Shown: piece after piece, positions 14,330 through 18,800 of the stretch
Layout of the letters: every line of letters begins with the position of its first letter
How positions within the stretch are numbered: position 1 is the stretch's first letter
Source of the DNA: Oligoflexia bacterium
Lineage (GTDB): Bacteria > Bdellovibrionota > UBA1018
Assembly: GCA_903928955.1 (NCBI GenBank)
Contig: CAIYTD010000084.1
Location: 1-18,800, forward strand
DNA length: 18,800 bases
Direction: 5' to 3'
Translations under genes and position numbers: made by a program
The notes under the pieces: generated by a model
Databases searched by the model: none
Seen by the model: only the letters and a program-made list of their open reading frames with translations
Told to the model about the DNA's origin: nothing

Positions 14330-15097
14330 ATGGCAAGGTACGGCGGATATTATGGTCAGTGGGCCCCTTATGTTACAGTGGCTGAACGTCGTAGGAAAGC
14401 TGCAAAAAAAATGGCTGCCCTTAAAAAAAGCGGAAGGGAAGTCTATCCCGTTCAAATAGAGGGGCGCACTATTGCTCGAACCTTTTGGGGGAAGGCTTGG
14501 TGCGATCATTTAGAGGCCTATAGTGATTTTGAGAATCGACTGCCGCGGGGTAGGACTTATGTCAGAAACGGCTCTGTTTTAGACCTTCAGATTGCTCCAG
14601 GTGAGGTGACTGCTTTAGTGAATGGATCATCCATTTATACGGTTCGAATAGGGATTACAGCTTTACCACAAGCGCGTTGGAAAACACTGATTCAGCAATG
14701 CTCAGGAGAGATTCACTCTGTCATTGAGTTATTGCAGGGTAAAATCTCAGTAGCAATCATGAAGCGGATGACCTGTAAGAATCAAGGCCTATTTCCCTCT
14801 CCTCAGCAAATTTTCATGCAATGTTCCTGTCCAGATTCTGCTGTGATGTGTAAGCATGTGGCTGCTGTGCTTTATGGTGTAGGGGCTCGGTTAGACGAAC
14901 ATCCGGAGTATTTTTTCCAGCTGAGAAAGGTCGATCATTTAGAACTCATTGCTGCCACTGTATCGATTCAGACTGCAAGGCCGTCTAAGAAGTCGGCAAA
15001 AATTCTTCAATCGAGCGATCTATCGGGCTTATTTGGGATTGATTTGGAAAATCAGCCTGTTAAAAAGCTCCTTCGAAAAAAGAGAAAGGCAAGTTAG
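14330..15097 (+). CDS. SWIM zinc-finger protein (YwqB-like)
   Basis: I chose ATG 14330 (255 residues, MARYGGYYGQWAPYVTVAERR), preceded by AAGG nine bases upstream, over a TTG at 14291. The N-terminal part (1-60) is basic and ends in FWGKAWCDHLEAY, a segment typical of SWIM proteins paired with SNF2 ATPases. The SWIM motif is C165-x-C167-x6-C174-x-H176 (CSCPDSAVMCKHVAAVLY). SWIM domains bind zinc and are thought to contact DNA or proteins. In Bacillus and many other bacteria the SNF2 ATPase and the SWIM protein are adjacent genes, so this is probably the functional partner of the gene at 11162, although a small regulator lies between them here. The C-terminus is lysine-rich (KKLLRKKRKAS). TruC follows 35 bp downstream, possibly in the same transcript. 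Confidence 0.9.
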   Translation: MARYGGYYGQWAPYVTVAERRRKAAKKMAALKKSGREVYPVQIEGRTIARTFWGKAWCDHLEAYSDFENRLPRGRTYVRNGSVLDLQIAPGEVTALVNGSSIYTVRIGITALPQARWKTLIQQCSGEIHSVIELLQGKISVAIMKRMTCKNQGLFPSPQQIFMQCSCPDSAVMCKHVAAVLYGVGARLDEHPEYFFQLRKVDHLELIAATVSIQTARPSKKSAKILQSSDLSGLFGIDLENQPVKKLLRKKRKAS

Positions 15098-15132
15098 AAA
15101 AATTGTGATCTGTGGGAGTTTTTCTTAATCCT

Positions 15133-15843
15133 ATGAGTTTTAGAATTTTATATCAGGATGATAGTTTTGTTGCGATTGAAAAGCCTGCAGGCTTTCATGT
15201 TCACCCGCCCGAGGATGCTCATCGAATTTCTCGATCTGTCAATTGTTTGTATTTAGTGAAAAAGCAGTTAGAGACTTATGTTTATCCGGTGCATCGGCTG
15301 GATCGAGCCACTTCTGGAGTTTTGCTTTTTGCACTGCGTTCGGATTCAGCTAAAAGGCTCTGTCATTTGTTTCAAGAGCAAAAAATAAAAAAAACCTACT
15401 TCTGTGTGACGCGCGGTTGGACAGAAGAATCTGGCATGATTCACTATCCTCTTCCTTCCGAAAATGAGAGCTCAGAACCCTTAGTGGCAACGACTGCCTA
15501 CCAGCGCATTGGACAGATTGAATTGCCCCATGCTGTGGGGAGGTACCCGACTGCTAGGTATTCCCTTCTGCAAGTGGAGCCCCATTCAGGGAGAAGGCAT
15601 CAAATCCGTCGGCATTTGAATCACCTCTCTCACCCCTTGATTGGGGATACTCTTTATGGAAATGGGGATCATAATCGTCTTTTTCGGGATCAATTGAAAA
15701 TTCCAGGACTGCTGCTGAAGGCCTATTGCTTAGAATTTGTTCATCCCGAGCGAGGAGACCCCGTTCGGATTATTTCTCGATGGAGCGGGTTATGGCATTC
15801 TGTTTTTGATCTTTTTGGAGTTTGTCCGAGGGGGATGCAGTAA
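15133..15843 (+). CDS. truC: tRNA pseudouridine synthase TruC (RluA family)
   Basis: The ATG at 15133 gives 236 residues beginning MSFRILYQDDSFVAIEKPAG, which lines up with the known start of TruC; a GTG at 15112 is possible but less likely. The catalytic motif HRLDRATSG has D57 as the nucleophilic Asp. GRYPTARYSLLQVEPHSGRR and HQIRRHLNHLSHPLIGDTLY are highly characteristic of TruC, which makes pseudouridine at position 65 in the T-stem of some tRNAs. There is no S4 domain, as expected for TruC. It follows the SWIM gene on the same strand, and the small membrane-protein gene starts six bases after its stop, so these three may be one operon. No anomalies were seen. Confidence 0.92.
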   Translation: MSFRILYQDDSFVAIEKPAGFHVHPPEDAHRISRSVNCLYLVKKQLETYVYPVHRLDRATSGVLLFALRSDSAKRLCHLFQEQKIKKTYFCVTRGWTEESGMIHYPLPSENESSEPLVATTAYQRIGQIELPHAVGRYPTARYSLLQVEPHSGRRHQIRRHLNHLSHPLIGDTLYGNGDHNRLFRDQLKIPGLLLKAYCLEFVHPERGDPVRIISRWSGLWHSVFDLFGVCPRGMQ

Positions 15844-15849
15844 GAGAAA

Positions 15850-16116
15850 ATGTTTTACCTCCTTTCTTTTTTATTTGGCTTTCATTTAATTGTTTTAGTT
15901 TATTTTTTTACTTATCTTGCAGTCAGAGCATTTGTAGGAGCAGGGTCAATGCCACTTTATCTTTTAATAGGCAAGCATTTGATCTACTGGCAGCTCATTC
16001 GGGTGGGATTCGGTTATTTGCATTCAAATTCTATTATTATTGGAATGGTTGGAGCGATCTATTTGAGCTTGCCTTTTTTTTATTGGATTAATCGGACATA
16101 CTTCACTACTGAATAA
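15850..16116 (+). CDS. Small hydrophobic membrane protein, function unknown
   Basis: This is an 88-residue protein from ATG 15850, six bases after the truC stop and preceded by AAGAGAAA as a weak ribosome site. Residues about 4-26 and 61-80 are hydrophobic enough to span the membrane, and 36-55 (YLLIGKHLIYWQLIRVGFGY) may be a third or amphipathic helix. The tail is short and polar. I recognise no family. A different frame over the same bases also reads open, but it lacks an independent ribosome site and begins inside truC. Real expression is plausible from its position in the operon, not proven. Confidence 0.5.
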   Translation: MFYLLSFLFGFHLIVLVYFFTYLAVRAFVGAGSMPLYLLIGKHLIYWQLIRVGFGYLHSNSIIIGMVGAIYLSLPFFYWINRTYFTTE

Positions 16117-16262
16117 AAGCAGTCTCTATTGATTGTTCAAGTGTCTATCTTTTAGTGATTGTTTTATAAAGCGGGATATTTCAAACCTCTTGATTTCATA
16201 AGTGAAATAGGATTAATACGGTGGGTCATTTTTGGCATCTCCTATGCATCTTTCATTATATT

Positions 16263-18800
16263 ATGAATTTAACTCAATATAATGGATGTAATAGTGTTAT
16301 TCGCAATCATAAAAGAGAATTACCGATCCGTTCATTCTATGGGTTAATTTCTATCCACTCTCTGCTTACTGGTATCCTTTTGCTGGGTATGGGTTCGGTT
16401 TTTTTAGATCGAACTGTGTATGCGAGACAGCCGAATAATCATGTTGATTTGAATAGGGAAGATGAGATTCATCAGGAAGAAGATGACTCTTATACAAAAT
16501 TAGCCGTTGCAATCGAAGGATGGTCGCCTTCTGAGGTTTCAGGGCAGCCAGGTCAAAATTTTGTAAGTGCAAAACAAAGTTATTTAAAGTCTTTAAGGAA
16601 AAAAAATGAATCTGAGATTGCTTCCGGTTATGCAGAAATGATTTCAGCTTATGTCAAAAATCTAGGACGTAATACGGGAGTTTCTGCATATTCTGATTAT
16701 GCTCGAGCAGCTGAAAATTATGGTAAAAGTGTAAACGGGCAGGTACCTGGGGCGGGAGCTCCTGCTGCCGGGGGGCATCAGGCAGTTGCTCAGTCTTATT
16801 CTCGCTTAGCAAGTGCTTATTTAGCGACTATTCATCCAGAAACGCATGAAGAATATCACACAAAGGCTAGCGAGTTTGAAAGATTTGCAGGGGTATATGC
16901 TAGGGCGCAAAATCAAGTAAATTATTCTCATCTCAAAAAAGCTCATTCTGAATTGGTTGATTTATTTTATGCGAAGTTCGGAACACCGGCAGAGGCTTTG
17001 AATCCAAGGGTTGCTCACAATCGCGGGCAGGTAGCACCGGAGGCGGGGCGGCAGGAGCATCAGCCAGGTGCAGCTCTAGGTCCAGAAGAGGAGCGGGGAG
17101 GTGGTGCGAATGGACCTGTAAATAACGGAGATAGTCGTAATAATCCTGCACTGGCGGGACGAGATAGTTCTGACTCTTTTAGTCCTCGTGGAGCTCTAGT
17201 TCTAGAGAGGGGAGCTAATGCGAATCGACCTGTAAGTGGAGATGGGTTTAATAATTCTCCACGGCGTCAGCCAATAGAGGGTCAGGATGTTTGGGTTAGA
17301 GGAGAGAACGCTCAGTTAAGAAATGAGGTGGAAAATTCTCAGCATAGACTGCGTCCCTTAGATCGATCAGCCGATGTTTCTCCTTTAAGAGGTTCGAATT
17401 CGCATGGCTCCTTAGCTGTTCAACCAAGAGTGGATGCAGCGACTCAGGCAGGTGAAGAACGCAGACCAGTAGATAAAATTCATGCAGACAACGATAGGAG
17501 TCTAAACACTATTCGCCAAAGGCTTACAGCCGAAGAAGCACGGCATCAACTTGAAATGGCTGGAGTAAGGAACGATGTTAACGCTCAATTAGCAGCTCAA
17601 ACTGCTGAACATAAAAAAGAAAAAAAAGTTGCTTTGAAATATCAAGCAGTGCTTCGTGAATTAAATCAAGATAGCTTAAGAAAAGAATTAAAGGCTAAAT
17701 TTATCAGAGAAATGAAAGGTCAGGATTTAGTTCATAGAGAAAAATTAATTAAAGCTAAGGGTTTTTATGGTTTGAAAATGACTGTAGATCAAAAAAGAGC
17801 AGAAGCTGCTGCTCGTGATAAATTAGCTCTTGAAAGAGATAAACAGTTGAAACTTAAAGTTTTCAGTGATTTTCGTTTGCAAACGGAAAGGCAATCTAAA
17901 AATACAGCACGCCTTTTGGCTGCGAAACAATTAGAGCTAGTTAAACTAGAGAATAAATTAGCGTTGAGTGAAATTCAAAAACAGCATGAGTTAGAACAGC
18001 AGCATGTGGTAGCAGCTCTTGTAGCAGAAAACGCTACATCACAAGTCTTAAATGGCGTTATTTTGCAAGTGCAGGCAAAGGATCATGAACTAAAGCATTC
18101 GAAATTAATACTAGGCCATCAAGTAGAAATTGCTGCTGGAGTTCAGGAAAACATTGCACTGAAGGATGCTTTTGCAGCACAGCAAGAAAAGCTTAAAGCA
18201 GATCATGAAAAATTAAGAGAAGTCGAAATGGCTAAGCATAGGAGACAAATAGAAGAAATAAGACAAACTAATGCCCAACTTATAGTCAATTTAGGAGCTG
18301 AAAAAGAGAGAAATAAAAGAGTTAATCTTGAATCTCACATACAAAGTGAGTATCACTCGGAAAATCTAGTAAATAAATTAAATAGAAATTATAGAAATAA
18401 AGAAATAGAAATTAACGCAAGTCATGAAGCCGAACTGGTGCGAGTGCGAAATGAAGCTGGAGCTGAATTAGCATCTTTGAAAGTGGAACTCGCTGTTCAA
18501 CACGCAGAAGCAGTAAAAAACCAAAAAATGGAATTAATGGCATATCATCTAGCAGGTCAAGCGACATCAGCCTCTTTGCATGAGTTGGCTTTGGAAGACA
18601 AGGAAGAAGATCATGCAGCTCAATTAAAAAGCCAAGAAGCAGAGTATCAAAATATACTTAATGAGGCGAGAGTTTCGAGTCATAACGATCTAATAGCTCT
18701 CCAGAGAAGTTATGTGAAACGGCTTGAAGGTGTTCAAAAAGGACACTCATTAGCTAGAAAAAAATTAATCGATAAGCATAGCAAAATCAGAGACGAACTA
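16263..18800 (+). CDS. Large exported or membrane-anchored coiled-coil protein (3' partial)
   Basis: The frame from ATG 16263 is open for 846 codons to the window end without a stop. A GTG at 16221 is an alternative start; neither has a strong ribosome site. Residues 1-23 are a long polar/basic leader, 24-48 are hydrophobic (ISIHSLLTGILLLGMGSVFL), and VYA-RQ at about 54 could be a signal-peptidase site. Residues about 70-255 are mainly helical and tyrosine-containing. Residues about 259-345 are rich in Gly, Pro, Asn and Arg and contain a duplicated block. From about 407 to the end the sequence is Lys/Glu/Gln/Ala/Leu-rich with heptad character and almost no proline, so a coiled coil of more than 400 residues. 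I recognise no family. A structural, surface or secreted filament-like role is inference. Confidence 0.8.
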   Translation, partial: MNLTQYNGCNSVIRNHKRELPIRSFYGLISIHSLLTGILLLGMGSVFLDRTVYARQPNNHVDLNREDEIHQEEDDSYTKLAVAIEGWSPSEVSGQPGQNFVSAKQSYLKSLRKKNESEIASGYAEMISAYVKNLGRNTGVSAYSDYARAAENYGKSVNGQVPGAGAPAAGGHQAVAQSYSRLASAYLATIHPETHEEYHTKASEFERFAGVYARAQNQVNYSHLKKAHSELVDLFYAKFGTPAEALNPRVAHNRGQVAPEAGRQEHQPGAALGPEEERGGGANGPVNNGDSRNNPALAGRDSSDSFSPRGALVLERGANANRPVSGDGFNNSPRRQPIEGQDVWVRGENAQLRNEVENSQHRLRPLDRSADVSPLRGSNSHGSLAVQPRVDAATQAGEERRPVDKIHADNDRSLNTIRQRLTAEEARHQLEMAGVRNDVNAQLAAQTAEHKKEKKVALKYQAVLRELNQDSLRKELKAKFIREMKGQDLVHREKLIKAKGFYGLKMTVDQKRAEAAARDKLALERDKQLKLKVFSDFRLQTERQSKNTARLLAAKQLELVKLENKLALSEIQKQHELEQQHVVAALVAENATSQVLNGVILQVQAKDHELKHSKLILGHQVEIAAGVQENIALKDAFAAQQEKLKADHEKLREVEMAKHRRQIEEIRQTNAQLIVNLGAEKERNKRVNLESHIQSEYHSENLVNKLNRNYRNKEIEINASHEAELVRVRNEAGAELASLKVELAVQHAEAVKNQKMELMAYHLAGQATSASLHELALEDKEEDHAAQLKSQEAEYQNILNEARVSSHNDLIALQRSYVKRLEGVQKGHSLARKKLIDKHSKIRDEL
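17071..17300 (+). repeat. Imperfect tandem duplication in the Gly/Pro-rich linker
   Basis: Two units of about 115-120 bases lie at about 17071-17190 and 17191-17300. Matching landmarks are AGCTCTAG near 17072 and 17192, GCGAAT-N-GACCTGTAA at 17106 and 17220, and AATAATYCTSCAC further on. At protein level ERGGGANGPVNNGDSRNNP matches ERGANANRPVSGDGFNNSP. The offsets of 120 and 114 bases show small in-frame changes. Confidence 0.6.

Noticed and set aside
15822..16091. Alternative frame over the small membrane protein
   Set aside because: It begins inside truC and has no ribosome site of its own; the frame from 15850 has better spacing and composition.
16366..17151. Minus-strand open frames over the coiled-coil gene
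   Set aside because: They are short and antisense to a continuous 846-codon frame, with no supporting signals.

Overview
The window looks like chromosomal DNA from a Gram-negative bacterium. The signs are a TonB-family energy transducer, two lipoproteins with glycine after the lipobox cysteine, a sigma54-type enhancer-binding protein with its membrane histidine kinase, and a TruC pseudouridine synthase. By eye it is moderately AT-rich. The TonB-like protein, NtrC-type system, FG-GAP lipoproteins and SNF2/SWIM genes would suit a former deltaproteobacterium or a Bdellovibrionota-like lineage, but that is inference and no rRNA or other taxonomic marker is present.

Region 1 (1-5409) is signalling and envelope. 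It opens with the 3' part of a sigma-region-4-like protein fused to a zinc anti-sigma module and a C-terminal membrane helix. A TonB-like protein and a small coiled-coil protein follow on the minus strand. Divergent from them is a two-component pair: a HAMP-PAS histidine kinase overlapping an NtrC-family regulator.

Region 2 (5411-8342, minus strand) is a tight three-gene unit: a lipoprotein with a Big_1-like domain and seven FG-GAP repeats, an acetoacetate-decarboxylase-fold protein, and a shorter paralogous lipoprotein. The shorter copy lacks exactly 990 bp (330 codons) of the repeat array.

Region 3 (8343-10014) is AT-rich and looks accessory: a cysteine-containing protein (DUF6901-like) and the remains of a Kelch-repeat gene broken by a frameshift and cut off at its 3' side.

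Region 4 (9996-16116) is housekeeping and nucleic-acid related: a J-domain protein divergent from a bacterial SNF2 ATPase, a tiny AbrB-fold regulator with a palindrome over its probable promoter, a SWIM zinc-finger protein (a usual partner of this SNF2 type), TruC, and a small membrane protein.

Region 5 (16263 to the window end) is one long open frame of 846 codons that runs off the window. It encodes an exported or membrane-anchored protein with a Gly/Pro-rich linker and a very long coiled coil, and resembles no family I recognise.

The points most worth following are the sigma/anti-sigma/membrane fusion, the lipoprotein-decarboxylase-lipoprotein operon with its collapsed duplicate, the AbrB palindrome between the SNF2 and SWIM genes, and the giant coiled-coil protein.
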